Assembly (NCBI GenBank): GCA_947359465.1
Contig: OX375875.1
Coordinates: 15,339,439-15,403,438, forward strand
Length of the DNA stretch: 64,000 nucleotides
Reading direction: 5' to 3'
DNA from: Metellina segmentata
Taxonomy: Eukaryota; Arthropoda; Arachnida; Araneae; Tetragnathidae
The notes below the pieces were generated by a model. The model saw nothing but the letters and a program-made list of their open reading frames with translations, did not search any database and was not told where the DNA came from. Both the position numbers and the translations under genes were made by a program. Position 1 is the stretch's first letter. Every line of letters begins with the position of its first letter. This document shows, piece after piece, positions 1 to 11,700 of the stretch.

Positions 1-127
1 CGCTGCTAACGCGGTTCCTACAACCGGCCATCCTGATGATCTTTCGTCCTCGAAAGAAACACGGCAAACCTAAAAAAACAAACAAAAAAAACCACAAAAC
101 AGTATCTGGGAATACATTGATTCAGTA

Positions 128-1740
128 TTAGTTATTGAACCACGACTTCATATGGTCAGCTGCTGTCGTCGTCAAGTTCGGTCCTTCATGGTTTCCAACT
201 TTCTCAACGTCATAGTGATCATGGGGTTTCACTTTCTTCACTCGATATGGTCCTAAGAATTTCGGTCGTAATTTCATTCCGACACCAAATTGAGTCCTCT
301 GAATAGCAATAAGATCGTCTTCTTTATACTGTTGAGGTTTATTTCTCTTCTTATCATACGTTCTTTTATTCTCTTCCTAAATTTTTAGGATATTCTCTTT
401 GGCATCATCTCTTAACTTCTTCCTCTTCTCTAGAAAAACTATTCAGTATATTCATCCTCTAAAAGCTGGGCTATCTTGAGGTCTTCTTTATTCGCATTTT
501 CACACCTGTCAAAAGTTCGAAGGGTGTCCATCTTGTCCTTCTGGTGGTTGTGCTATTGAGTATTCTTTGTAAGGCGTCAACGTAATTGAACCATTTGATG
601 GGTTCTTCAATTGAAAGTTTGGTTAACACTGGGATCAGGGTTTTGTGCATTCTTTCTACTTGTCCATTGCCTCTTGGGATTCCCGTTGTGATTTTTAGAT
701 GTTCAATCGCGTTTTCGCAACAAAAATCTGTAAATTCTTTAGATGTAAAAGCAGATGCTTTATCCGAAATTATCCTTCCAGGATTTCCAAAACTATTTTG
801 TTGTTGTTTAAGTTTATTTATTTTACACCTGGCCGTCGTAGTTTAGTAGGATATAACCAAGTGAATTTCGTGAATGCGTCCACTACCGTGAATATATGCT
901 GATAGTTTTTAGATGTTGAAGGTAACGGACCTATGAAATAAACGTGATAAGTGGATAATGGAACGTCCTCTTTAGGAATCGGATTTAAAAGTTCTTCAGC
1001 CTTTCTTAGCTTCTTATTACTGTGTATGCACTGTACACAATTTTTTATTAAATCTTCCTTCTGCTCAACGCAAGAAACATGATTCAAATCTATTTCGTTA
1101 ACAGCCACGGCGTTATGCATTGTAGTTAAGAAACTTTCCGCTAAATTAACATTTTCTGATTCGTGGTGACAAGAAAAGTAAAACATGTTATCCTCTGCTA
1201 TGGTTTGTTTTGTCTGCAACTTAGTGTTTAGTTCCAGACGATTAGTTACTTCGAGATGAGTTTCGGTTTGAATTTTAGTTGAATCTGAAGTGTTCGCTAA
1301 ATTAACAATTATTGCGTAATTCACTCGAAAATTATCGCGTCTGCTCAAAACATGAATTCCGCTCTCTGATAAAGTAAGATTTAACTTATTTATGCAATCG
1401 AACCCAAGAACAATATGATCAGGTAAATTTTTTAAAACATAAACATCAGTAACAATAATGCATTCATCAATAATAATTTCAGTAGAAAAGAAACCTAGAG
1501 GAGAAATGTGTTCTCCTCCTATACCCATTAAGGTCATATTATCAGAAGTCAATTTTGGGGATCCAATTTCAACATAAAATTCATATTTTATCATTGACAC
1601 ATCCCTTCCTGTGTCGATTATAGCATTAGATCTTTCCCCACACGTTTCAATATATTTTCTTAGCTTAGTACGATAATTAAAATGGCTATTAATTAAAGTG
1701 CTATTTACATCTCTTTTGGGACAAACGTCGGCCTTGTGCC
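128..1740 (-). pseudogene. pol: gypsy pol remnant: protease joined to integrase
   Basis: The protease is visible as AIIDTGRDVSMI near 1595-1630 (catalytic D-T-G) with the downstream fold motif HIVLGFDCINKL. After a linker the frame passes into an integrase with a partial zinc-binding CVQC and the core block starting PLSTYHVYFIGPLP. The acidic triad can be placed: VVDAFTKF (about 860-890), ISDKASAFTS (about 745-775) and GNGQVERMHKTL (about 640-680). The C-terminal domain reads FGVGMKLRPKFLGPYRVKKV and ends at 128-130. A TAA at 818 cuts the core, and frame breaks around 430-520 disrupt the part after it. Reverse transcriptase and RNase H are missing entirely. Confidence 0.8.
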
Positions 1741-2752
1741 CATAATTTTTACATTTAAAACATCTCACACCCTCAGCTTTCTTTTCACAATTTATCGACT
1801 TATGTCCATATTCATTGCAGTTGTAACATTTTATAGGATTGGTGTTATTTTATTCAGGGCGCACGAAAGATCGAGGCTTAAATTTGTCAAAATCCCTATT
1901 GAAACGCTTCTTGTATTTTTCGTTTGATGTTTTCGAATCTCTATTCGTTTTTAAATGACATCGAGCCGCTTCATATTCGTCTAATTTATTCACGAGTTTA
2001 TCTATTTTTGTTATTTTCGGTAGCTCGTCTATTAAATGGTCTCGGACGTCATTGGGTATTTTTCGTTTCAGTTGATCGGTAATCATGAGTTCCTTAAGGT
2101 CTTGGTAATTTGATACTTCCGACCCACTCGTCCATTCTTCAAAGAAATTTTTTTGGTCATGCGCAAAGTCATTCCAAGTAGAAGACACTTATTTTCTATG
2201 CGAAATGAAATTTTGCCTGAACTGTTCCGGATTTAATTTAAAACGTTTCGACAAGAATCTCTTGACATTTTCAAAGTCATTAGCCTTTTCGTCAGGCTCA
2301 CGCGTGATCAGATTAGCTAATTCCAATGGGAGTAAACCCAACAAATGTGTAACCCATTCCGTTTTCGGTATCTCGATTCGACTAATCCATCTTTCAAATA
2401 AAGTTAAGTAACAACTAATATACTTATTCGTCTCGTAACGGTTAATCAATTTCAATAAATCGTTATTGTATAGACTGGTAGTTTTACCATAACTGTTGCC
2501 TTGTCCGTTAGCAGTTTCGATTTCGAGTTTTCTTAGATCAAATTCGCGAGCTTGTTTTTCGGCTTCAATTTTCTCTTCGCGTTCAGTTATAATAACGCTC
2601 AACAAATTTTTTGTTATCTCCTAGTCATAATTTTCAGAATCTATTATAAGTTTCGAGCACTGCGCTACTTTGGGGTTCGCTGGCACTATCAGGCCAAATT
2701 CGTCAATCAATGTCAGCAAATCCGCTTTTCGGGCCTTAGTTAAATATGCCAT
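1741..2752 (-). pseudogene. gag: gypsy gag with two CCHC zinc knuckles (broken)
   Basis: The start at 2752 is the first in-frame ATG of the element and opens with MAYLTKARKADLLTLIDEFG. The middle part resembles the capsid region of arthropod gypsy elements (for example LLGLLPLELANLITREPDE), followed by a basic stretch. Two CX2CX4HX4C nucleocapsid knuckles follow: CYNCNEYGHKSINC near 1785-1830 and CFKCKNYGHKADVC near 1725-1768. Premature stops at about 2621 (TAG), 2189 (TAA) and 1850 (TAA) lie in the same frame, so this is nonsense decay and not frameshifting. The product would package element RNA. Confidence 0.8.
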
Positions 2753-2934
2753 GTCAGCAAGTAAAACAAAATTCTGTACTCACAGTTCCTTCTACTCGTC
2801 TTTTCCATGTACTCGTCTTTTCCGTCTACGGATTTTCTTTTTGGTCGTTTCCGTCTATCAGCACCACGTCAGTAGTCGTCATGAAACTGATCTTGCAGAT
2901 GATTAAAACACAAGTCCAGGTTTGCATAGGGAGT

Positions 2935-3075
2935 TAAAACATTCCGCCGGCCGGTTCAATCGTCACTGCCTCCGGGTCTGCTAATCCGTCGTCGCTACCC
3001 TTAGTTGGAGGTGAAGGGGGGTTCACGCCCTCGCTCGAAGAAGGAGAATCGTCGCAGTTGTCAACGGTTTTTCAT
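2935..3075 (-). other. coding-like acidic/Ser-Pro stretch, unassigned
   Basis: The minus strand is open here and reads as a low-complexity acidic, serine and proline-rich tail (DDSPSSSEGVNPPSPPTKGS) ending in a stop near 2938. It sits between the gypsy gag start and a Tc1 fragment and is more GC-rich than its surroundings. It could be the tail of another retroelement polyprotein. I cannot assign it. Confidence 0.25.
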
Positions 3076-3174
3076 ATCGCGGCCGAATCCCCATTTTTTC
3101 TATGATTCGTGTTGTTCTGTTTGGTGAGGTCTATATTAAAGACTTCGAATCTCACAGTACATCGACATTAAATG

Positions 3175-3385
3175 GATTGATATCTACAGCTACTGTATAC
3201 ACGATAGTAAGGGCAGGATCCCCATGCTGCCCTTGACGTCTCCAGAAATGTCTGTGGTTGTCTTCAGAACACAGTTGGAAACGGGACTCGTCACTAAATA
3301 CTATTTGTCCCTAGTCAGCGCCGTTCCAGGTTGATCGACTCCGGCACAAATCCTGGACAACTCCTTCTTGGTGCGTCGATTTGTT
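3175..3385 (-). pseudogene. Tc1-like transposase fragment
   Basis: Minus-strand translation gives QIVFSDESRFQLCSEDNHRH followed by FWRRQGQHGDPALTIVY. This is the first-aspartate block of Tc1-family DDE transposases (VFSDESRF is the hallmark). Stops and lost flanks show it is an internal fragment with no terminal repeats. Confidence 0.7.
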
Positions 3386-3399
3386 TTGTTATAGAGTGT

Positions 3400-4530
3400 A
3401 TTATCTCTTAAAAAATATTTCATTTTTTCACAAGAATTGAAGAAAGTAAAATTTACATTTTGAAATTATTTATTTTTAATAAGAGAGAGAATGTGGGGTC
3501 TTTTTTTCTCACACACAGAATCAGCTTTCATGCAACTTGAAATAGTCCGTCTAAAATATGTGTCTTCTATTGAGATTTTCAACTGCTGTACTAAGCCTCT
3601 GGCGTGCTGTACGAATTGAGTTGGTGTGACATACTGTGCAAAATGACTTAGCTATGCTTAATAGATATATCATTTCAAAATAGTTCAGTTATGAAACTTT
3701 TGGCAGGTGTTTTTTCACATAAAGTATCAAACAATACCCATATTAAACATTTTGGAATGCTATTCATTTTTTGAATATTATTTACAAGCTGTTTTAACAA
3801 GGATATTTGAAAGCCAATTCCGAGCGAAATAGTTAGATAATTACTATTATTATTTAAAACACACATACTATATCAATCACAATTATATTCATTCTTTTGC
3901 CAGCCAAGCAGCAAGTATTTCGATGTACAGTAGAATTTCAGTAATTTTCTATGTGTGTCAGAGATAACTGCTTTAATAGATCGTTCTAAAAGCTGCCCTA
4001 TCAATAACATCAAATAACTGAATTTTTTATTTTAATTTCGTGACCCCTCTACATGTATAGTAGGTCGGTTTAATGTTCTCAAAAGACAAACCTTTAAAAT
4101 CTAGAGCACACAATACTGGATTCTCCCTATTGAAATCTGGGTACGACATTGTTCTCAAATATGCATTTTGAAAACAGCAAATCCGGCAACTTATAACCCG
4201 GATATTTTCTATTTTCCGATTGTAGAGTTTACATCATTCCCATTTAGACTGAAGCTTTAAGATCAGTTTTATTTGTTCATAAAATGGCAGAAAAATACTT
4301 GAAAGGTTTTATCTGGTAAGAGAGGTGTTTGTCCAGTTCTAAATAAATTGAGACCAAGCTATAGATTCTGCAGTCTCTGAGATCATTAATCAGCTTAGAA
4401 TTTCTGAACAATGTGAACTTTGGCACTCTGTCTTTAAGCCTTAAAAATAAAAAAATTATTATTTAAGAAACATATACGTATAGAAATTTGATATATGAAT
4501 AATATGAATAAGTAACTTTATCTCTGGTAG
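3400..4530. other. AT-rich intergenic stretch, nothing recognised
   Basis: No coding region, terminal repeat or tandem repeat could be supported on either strand. Confidence 0.5.
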
Positions 4531-4534
4531 GTAG

Positions 4535-4645
4535 TTGAATTTATGTCGAACTGGAGAAATGCAACAGGTTACTGGCGAGAGTCCGGGATCAATCTCGATG
4601 GGAAAGATCCTAGAATACCTCGTAATTTTGAACCACGGTCAGATG
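4535..4645 (-). repeat. SINE body fragment
   Basis: The stretch containing CCTCGTAATTTTGAACCACG is the reverse complement of the SINE body seen at 20415-20690 (CATGGTTCAAAATTACGAAG). A weaker copy may lie at about 5195-5290. No tRNA-like head remains here. Confidence 0.5.
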
Positions 4646-5539
4646 ACGACTTTATTCCTAGACAGAGTACTATATTGTTTCTTAATACATCCTTAACAAC
4701 GGATTCTACGTAATCGAAGTAACGATTTTTTTAGATTTATTTGTTCGAAATTGTCTGTGAACCGAATTACATTAATCAAATTTAGAAAACTTTAAGAGAG
4801 TTGGAAAAAATTATCTGTCTAGACCTAGACCTTTTATGATCTATAAAAAATCATATAATTATTTTAGCAAAGTAAATTCTTAACAAGAACCTGGATCATC
4901 AGCACTTATTATCGGATGCTTTATGTAAGGGAAATTAAATTAATTTTTTGCCATTCTTCATTTTATTTTTTTATAGAAACTTGATATTAGACTGTGGAAA
5001 GTTGAGACGAAATAATTTCTGATTTACGTTGCACTTCATAAATCAAATGATTAGTTAGTGCAACTAACTACAATTTAAATGAGAATTAATTTTAATAATG
5101 GTTTTCTACATTAATCGGGCCTTGTTTTGCGTATAACTGTTGACCATTTTGAAAAAACACCTTAATAGTTTTCGTCTTTTTTTATATTTAGATAAATAGT
5201 TCAATCTAAACCACAGCATCTGAAGCTTCTAGTCAAATTATCTGGAATACCACGTAATCTTAAGCCGTCAAATTACAATGAATTTACGTCAGGGGACGAC
5301 AAAAATAAAAACAATTTAGAATCCAGCCCAATTTTTTAGGAGCCAGGACGACACGTGCAATACACGTCATACTAATATTTTTTGTAACGCTGAGTATATC
5401 ACAGAACTCATTACACACACACATACGTGTAGTAAATAATATTTATAGAGTAACTAAGGCTATAAAAAAATAAAATATTTTTGTTATCTACATTATAGAT
5501 TTTACACCAATTCTTACATTTTATGGTCATGAACATGTC

Positions 5540-6085
5540 TTGTTTCTTTAGAACTGAGATACGACCTGTCCACAGCCTTTGTGCGATCAAAATCTTTCAC
5601 TGATGGTTCATTTATATTGCACATCAAAATTAACTCTTCAGTATCTTCTTTATGGGTCCATCCATCTAGCGTTAAGATCACAAAATTGGCATTTTTTAAT
5701 TCACAAATTAATTATTCGCTTATTACGGTAGCGATCTGTGTGATGAGGTCTGGATCTCTTTTCATTATTGTCTCCATTTTAAACATCGATGTATACCGTT
5801 GAGACATCTATGTTTTTAAAACATTGATATATTGATGTTTATTTTCAATGCTGGTTTGTCGATGATAGCGCTAACATCGATATTTTAATTCCGAATGATT
5901 TTCCACTAACCTTGCCGTGGCTTGTGATTTTCCGTTTGATTTAGCTAAAAAAATACAATTTTTTTCCACGGAAAATAAACATTTTTTTACAGGAACAGAA
6001 AATTTAGGCGTCTGATCAAATTTTTTAGGCGCCATGGTGACCTGGCACACGAGATTGGTCGTACCCTGATTTACATAAACCAATA
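5540..6085 (-). pseudogene. hAT-type transposase remnant
   Basis: On the minus strand the block NANFVILTLDGWTHKEDTEE (about 5600-5690) matches the LDGWT motif common in hAT transposases, where it precedes the catalytic region. Upstream, 5871-6083 gives a short frame with CLFSVEKNCIFLAKSNGKSQ, loosely like a degraded BED finger. Stops and frame breaks separate the parts. The LDGWT block is persuasive. The upstream part is weak. Confidence 0.4.
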
Positions 6086-6099
6086 CAAAATCGAAACAA

Positions 6100-7920
6100 T
6101 ATCTAAATACCAGTCAAAAATCATGAAGACCTTTTAACTCCTGTGGTTCACCTTCGCCAATGTCTTGCAATTCGTACATCTGTTGAGAATGACCGCTGAT
6201 GGGCAGCAGGAAACCGAAGGAGTTAATAAACTTGTTCCGTCTTCAATGTGCCCATGTTTAATGTTTTCCGTTCTTATATTTTTTTCAGCATTTTTTTGGT
6301 TTTGTACTTCGTCAACCTGTCTTAGCAGTCCACCATTGAAAATAAAAAAATTGATCGAAATGAAAACGAATTACTTTTATAGAATACTTGAAGAATATAG
6401 TGATTACGAACATCATAAATAAGCATAGCAAATAGACAATGAAAACCATAAAATTTTAAATAAAATATTATTACATATACTTCACACATCAATAAACAAA
6501 GTATTGTATAAAACATGAACAATGCTTTTGGTTACGTTCTATGAATTTCAGCTTGGTATTTCGACGAAAAAATGCAGACATTGTGAAGTTTTTCTAAATT
6601 TTTCTACTGCGATCTAAAGGTTTGCAACTAATACTGCATTATTTTTCACATCTGTTTTCTTTCATCTATCAATCTAGAATTTAACTTTCATTGACCAATT
6701 TTGACGTCCTAGTCCTTTGCCGATTATAATAATTTGCAGTTTGCGTGGAGCAGCGGTAAAACCCCCAAACGCCACCCTTTCCTCCCACTTATCGTGGCGT
6801 CCAAACTCAAAGTCACTAACAGGTCATTATTCTCTCATCTCTCGAACACTGTCAATACATTATAGTGGTTTGGTTTCGCGCCGATAATATTGAAATTTTG
6901 AGACGAACTCGATGAACATTTTTTTTCGCAACGATCAACTTACCGTACTCAACATCAAATACAGGTCTTATTTTACTCACACTTATTCACGTCAAAACTG
7001 TATTGAGATAATGTTATTCACAGTCGAAAAGAGTTCGTGTTGTCACTTTTGCAACTACAAAATGTGCTGCTTCTCAAAATGTCACACACCTGTTTGTGGC
7101 TGCGCGCTGATTGGACAATAACTACTGCTTCAGCAAGCACACACGCAAATATCCTGCCGCAACTATTACGAGAGATCTTACGTCAGTCCTGTAACTTTTG
7201 GGACAGAGGTTGAACTTCAATTCTAAGTAACCGTGCAATCATACAAGTTTGTGTTGACTGATCGATAACTTGTGCTTTATAAGGGTGCCCTTTTAGATGT
7301 AGCTCCTAAACAAACATTAACGTTTCAAAACAAAATTTCTAGATACTGCTTTCATAGCATGTTAGCATAGTAAAGCTATACATAGCATGTTAGTACAGTA
7401 AAAGCTATGTTAAATAATTTTACTTACATTTATTGTGTGAACATATACTGAATTGCCACTTTTTGGCTTTGTTTATTCATTCTTCAGACCTCTCAAACTG
7501 TCTTAATTTACTACAGCAAAATAAACATTCTAAGTGATACACATAAATGATAAGGTCAAGAACAACCTTTTTCAATAAATAATTTGCATTGTTTCTACCT
7601 CTCTTCAAAACGAATAACTCTTCCTCTGTTTAAATTCTGTCGAAATGAATTGCATAACCCTATTGGTTGCGCGATTCTTAGAGGCATAAATTCTTCTGCG
7701 GGTGTGCCTTCATATAATAAATAATACATTAACACTGAAGGGTTCTAATGCATATATCCGCTCTGTAACCTGCGGTCCAACCTACATGACGTCAAAGGAA
7801 TTTTGACCTTTACAAATAGAGTTCCTTCCTAGGATTCTTTCAAACAATCAATGAGGTTATTTAGTCATTATGCGAGTTGTGAGGTAAAATCAACTCTACA
7901 ATAGTGGGAATCTCGTAACC
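6100..7920. other. intergenic, no supported feature
   Basis: Short frames at 6165-6422 and 6912-7121 show no recognisable domain and no homology to anything else in the window. The repeated phrase CATAGCATGTTAG near 7355-7390 is a minor local duplication. Confidence 0.4.
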
Positions 7921-7924
7921 CTCG

Positions 7925-8245
7925 AAAGTTTAAAGTGCCCCGGAATGCCCCGCATGAAAGAATAACGGATTTGTAATTTGTGGATTGCGAGTTCGAATTC
8001 AACCAAAGACCGTCCTACACATTAGGGGCTGATGCACATTAAATCTGCCATGGCCTTAAATATCATCACGTTGACATGGTGTGGAAGTTTGGAATAAGGA
8101 TCCCAACTCAGGTGTAACCTCTTTACTGACTATGTTCTAATTGCGTGCTGTTGCCCTAGGATTTTTCCGTTCGGGTTTGATTCAGGAACGTCACCAATAG
8201 CCCTTTGTACTTGTACTGATTCAGTGCGACGTTAATTTAAAATGA
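7925..8245 (+). repeat. decayed SINE
   Basis: It contains a tRNA box-B-like GAGTTCGAATTC near 7990, then a body with TGGTGTGGAAGTTTGG and CTCAGGTGTAACC, and ends near CGTTAATTTAAAA. The same body order recurs at 11500-11665 and, more complete, at 20415-20690. It is diverged and probably inactive. Confidence 0.5.
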
Positions 8246-9499
8246 AAAATGCTACAGAGTGGGTTATATATATGTAGAGAGACATTTATTTTTTTTATCA
8301 AGAATCCTTTATAAAATCCACTCTTATTCTAATTGATAACGATCACATACGGCCACCAGAGACTAAACGTATTTCTTGACACTTCAGTGGTTTAAAAAAA
8401 GTTTTTATCATTGACTTTTAATAGACTAAAACTTAATTTCTTCAATTTTATAGATTGTGTGATTTAACTTTTAACCCCGAAGCAGTTTTGATGAGATATC
8501 TGGTCATCGAGATGTTGGGATTTTTTCTGTGATGAAGGTATCACGAAGTGGCCAATTTTCATCATATCACCGTAATAGTGTTTTCTAATTCCAAGATCTG
8601 GTAAGTTTTTTGACGACAAGATACATCGTCAAGGCAATCCTTACGAGAGTTAATGAAAATAAATAGTATTTATCTTTCTGTGTTCTTTGTGCTGTGCTTT
8701 GATTTTTCTGTTATTTTTTGTTCATTGTCAAGAAAATAGATTTTTGTATGATAGTGTGAATAAATAAATGAAACCATAATTACAAATTCAGCTCTTTCGT
8801 TTCTTCATCAGAGCTGAGTTGCACGGATACCGAATCAAAGGTGTTTTTCAATTCAATACGGAGAACCTTGCAAGGCATTTCTCCCCGGACCAAAATGATA
8901 CTTTTCAACGTTATTGGACGATAGGTTTCGGTCGAGTACACGACATCATTAATCAACCTAACGAGTGTTGCCCTTGAGAAAAAAGAGGCAACAAGAGATA
9001 AGCACCCATTCCTCATTATTTAGGGAATAATTATTCGTTTCAGTGCCTTTTTACCTGGGGTTTATTACCTAAGTGTCAGTATTTTGACACAGAAACTTTT
9101 TGAATTAGCGATTCGCGGAGTTTAATCACGCTAGTGTACTGATTGCTGCGGTGAAAGGGTCGCGGTATGTTGTAAATTTTAATTCCGAATTCGGAGATAA
9201 GCGCTTTTGAGTGCGCATTAATCATTGAGATTGGATTGGATTCGGTTTTGTGATGCAAGTTCCAAGACAAGAACAGATGCACCTCAATCAATATGAACGA
9301 GAGTCGTTACAACTGAGAAATTGTTTCTTCTTATATATCAGCGATGAGAACAGTACTTTGTCTCCAAGCTGCAGAACAAGCAGTAGAACTATAATTATCC
9401 GGATCAATTTGAAAAAAAAATTAAATCAGCAAAATCCGCATTTTAAAAGTTTTTTATCGGTGAATGACGAAAATAAAGAGGACAAAGTGTCAGTTGGAG

Positions 9500-9870
9500 C
9501 CATAAGAAATATCGTAGTGAAAATTCATGGATGTTCCAAGAGCAATGCAGAGGATGTAGGAGAGTGGTTGGTGTGCGATTCTTGGACTCTGGATTCCAAA
9601 TTCTCAGTGACGATGAACTCATTCAAAGTATGAGAGAAGAACTCATTGTTGACACGGAGGATGACGACATTGCTAGTCGACCATACGCGCCACCGTCGGC
9701 TAGTAAGGTCTTTGAGTGCCTTGACACAGCTCTAAAATGGATAGATCGGCAGCCTGAGTGCGACCATCTACAGCTACTCGCCTTTAACGTGCAATATCCA
9801 TTTATACGGATATTCGATTATCCGGATGGGTTGTGGTCCCAATTGATCCGGATAAAAAGAGTCCTACTGT
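9500..9870 (+). pseudogene. Tigger/pogo transposase C-terminal remnant with 3' TIR
   Basis: The plus-strand frame from 9531 includes FLDSGFQILSDDELIQSMRE, an acidic run (DTEDDD) and FECLDTALKWIDRQPECDHL. This is the typical acidic C-terminal tail of Tigger/pogo (CENP-B-like) transposases. Just after it, CGATTATCCGGATGGG and GAGTCCTACTGTA (to about 9870) look like the right terminal repeat seen again at 61993. The catalytic domain is not recognisable upstream. Confidence 0.6.
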
Positions 9871-10789
9871 ACCTAGTTAATCAAGATCTTACATCTACTA
9901 ATACTGTTCAAAAGAAAATTATTATTTCAATCGACTTTAAAATTTTAGTTAGCTAAATATTCTATATGGTAGAGAGAATGTCTGTCAAATAAGTAGAAAA
10001 AAGATTTAAGTTGAGTTGTAAGTAGACGCATGCACGTTATTACATTATGTATGGAAAGTAGAACTGAATTTCATAGAAGATTTAGGTAGCAGCGTTTCTG
10101 GACTAGATATGGCACCGGTATCCGACTGAAAGGATTTGATTTTCAATGCTCAATGACTTATAAGTCAAGACATTGAGTAGGCTGAATTTTCTAATTCTGA
10201 AATAATAATAAAAAAGGTTTACTAGATTAATTACTGAGGTGGTAAATCGTTGATGATCGACCGTTGTATGCAATTTGTTGATCAGCTCAACTCCGGAAGA
10301 AAACGCATCTTCGAGCACAAAACCAATGTCTGGAGTATAGAGATATTTAGCTCTTAAAGCTGACCGGAACATTTTGTAAACTGCCCTAAATAATGTATCA
10401 CCAATATGTATACTATTTGAAAACATAAAAACAATCAGGAACGGTCATTGAAAAAATGCAGATTTCTGAAAAACAAAAGACGCAAACAAGCATGTCCAGT
10501 TTGACGTTCCTGAGTATATTCTGAAATACAGCAATTCGAATTTTAAGTCTTTGTTTCCAGTACTTTAATCTAAGAGAGGACCATAGGAAGTGAAATAGAA
10601 GTACCAAGGTCCCGATATAGTTGAATTCTGCAGACATTATTTTTTGAAATAGAGTTTCAAGTAAAAAGAAATTAAAAACATATAATGATTTCATAGAATG
10701 AAAATGTTTGAATTTCACCTTTGCCATCCTTACCAGATACTTTTATTTCATAATTACTAAATAAATGCCAAGCCTGCGTGGCCATCATG

Positions 10790-10920
10790 GTGTTGCCTGT
10801 GACAGTTCTTTTCATGGAGTTGGGTGTGACCACTTCTCGCTGACGCTCGCCAACCCCCGGTTATTGCTACGTATTCCCATTTAGTTTGCTTAGCAAACGA
10901 ACTTCAGGGGCGACGCCGTG
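10790..10920 (+). repeat. GC-rich hairpin repeat, copy 1
   Basis: The stretch CTCGCTGACGCTCGCCAACC, then CCCCGGTTATTGCTACG and GTTTGCTTAGCAAACG, is a diverged copy of the hairpin cluster at 52110-52210. The last block still forms a palindrome (GTTTGCTtAGCAAAC). It is far more GC-rich than the surrounding DNA and has no coding potential. Confidence 0.5.
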
Positions 10921-11499
10921 ATGGTATTTAAGTGGCTATTATCAGCAACGAAAATCAAAACAACCGGAAAGTTTGGCATGGTTCCAAAGGCTTTAGGACG
11001 AAAAACTCTTGTGACAATCAACGGTCGAAAATTGCAAAATTCGTTCTTCTTCTTTCGAGGTAGGGGTAACTTCACATTCCGGAAAGTAGATCGAAAGGTG
11101 AAAAAGAGGAATAAATTAATTTTAAAATGGTCTAGATTACATTTTAAAATTCCGGCGCTACACAAAAATCGCAAAAAATTAGGACTACCTGTGTGCCAAA
11201 TTTCATTTTGCCAATGGCAAGATTTTACTGTGAACTCTTCAATCCATCTAGTCTAAGAAAAAGAATACCAACACTTGACCAAATTTACAGATTTAGCTTT
11301 AATATCTTCAGATACTTTTAAATTATACTATTAAATTATTTAAATTAAAGAGTAAGTGTTAAGGTCAGGAAATACTTTCTTGGTTTATTTACTGAGGGAT
11401 CTGATAAAAAACGCTACCTTTATAAGATGCGTAGATTATTTTTGAGATGGTACTTTTTCAAAGTTCAAGAAGGTATAAACTTGGTACGATATGACATTC

Positions 11500-11665
11500 A
11501 TTTAGGACGAAACTAAACTGAATGTATTGGTATGGTGTGGAAATGTGGAGAGTAAGGTCACAGGTGTTGCAATGTCATCTGAACGGGATTCAAAATTACG
11601 TGCTTTTGATCCCGGAACGTTGCCAATAGCCAGTTGTACTGCTCACGTTAATTAAAATACATCCA
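11500..11665 (+). repeat. SINE 3' fragment
   Basis: It shares GGTATGGTGTGGAAATGTGG, then CACAGGTGTTGCAATGTCAT and CAAAATTACG with the SINE at 20415-20690, and ends in ACGTTAATTAAAA. The tRNA-like head is missing. It abuts the large satellite that begins at 11701. Confidence 0.5.
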
Positions 11666-11700
11666 TTCATCTTCAAACACTAAAACTAATAGTTATTCCT

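Larger units (their letters stand above)
1..2905 (-). mobile_element. Ty3/gypsy LTR retrotransposon remnant, RT/RNase H deleted
   Basis: On the minus strand one reading frame runs from a Met at 2752 down to a TAA at 128-130. It carries gag, two zinc knuckles, an aspartic protease and an integrase, in the order of Ty3/gypsy elements. No reverse transcriptase or RNase H lies between protease and integrase, although these normally occupy several hundred codons. Stops interrupt the frame at about 2621, 2189, 1850 and 818, and further frame breaks lie around 430-520. No LTR could be recognised, so the outer limits are approximate. The copy is defective and non-autonomous. Confidence 0.85.

Noticed and set aside
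5581..5802. 73-codon plus-strand frame
   Set aside because: The minus strand carries the hAT LDGWT region here; this frame is its antisense.
9250..9633. 127-codon frame as a separate gene
   Set aside because: It overlaps the Tigger/pogo C-terminal frame at 9531 and shows no domain of its own.
10918..11256. 112-codon plus-strand open frame beside a hairpin repeat
   Set aside because: No domain, and an overlapping 94-codon frame on the opposite strand. It starts inside a repeat, so it is probably non-coding.
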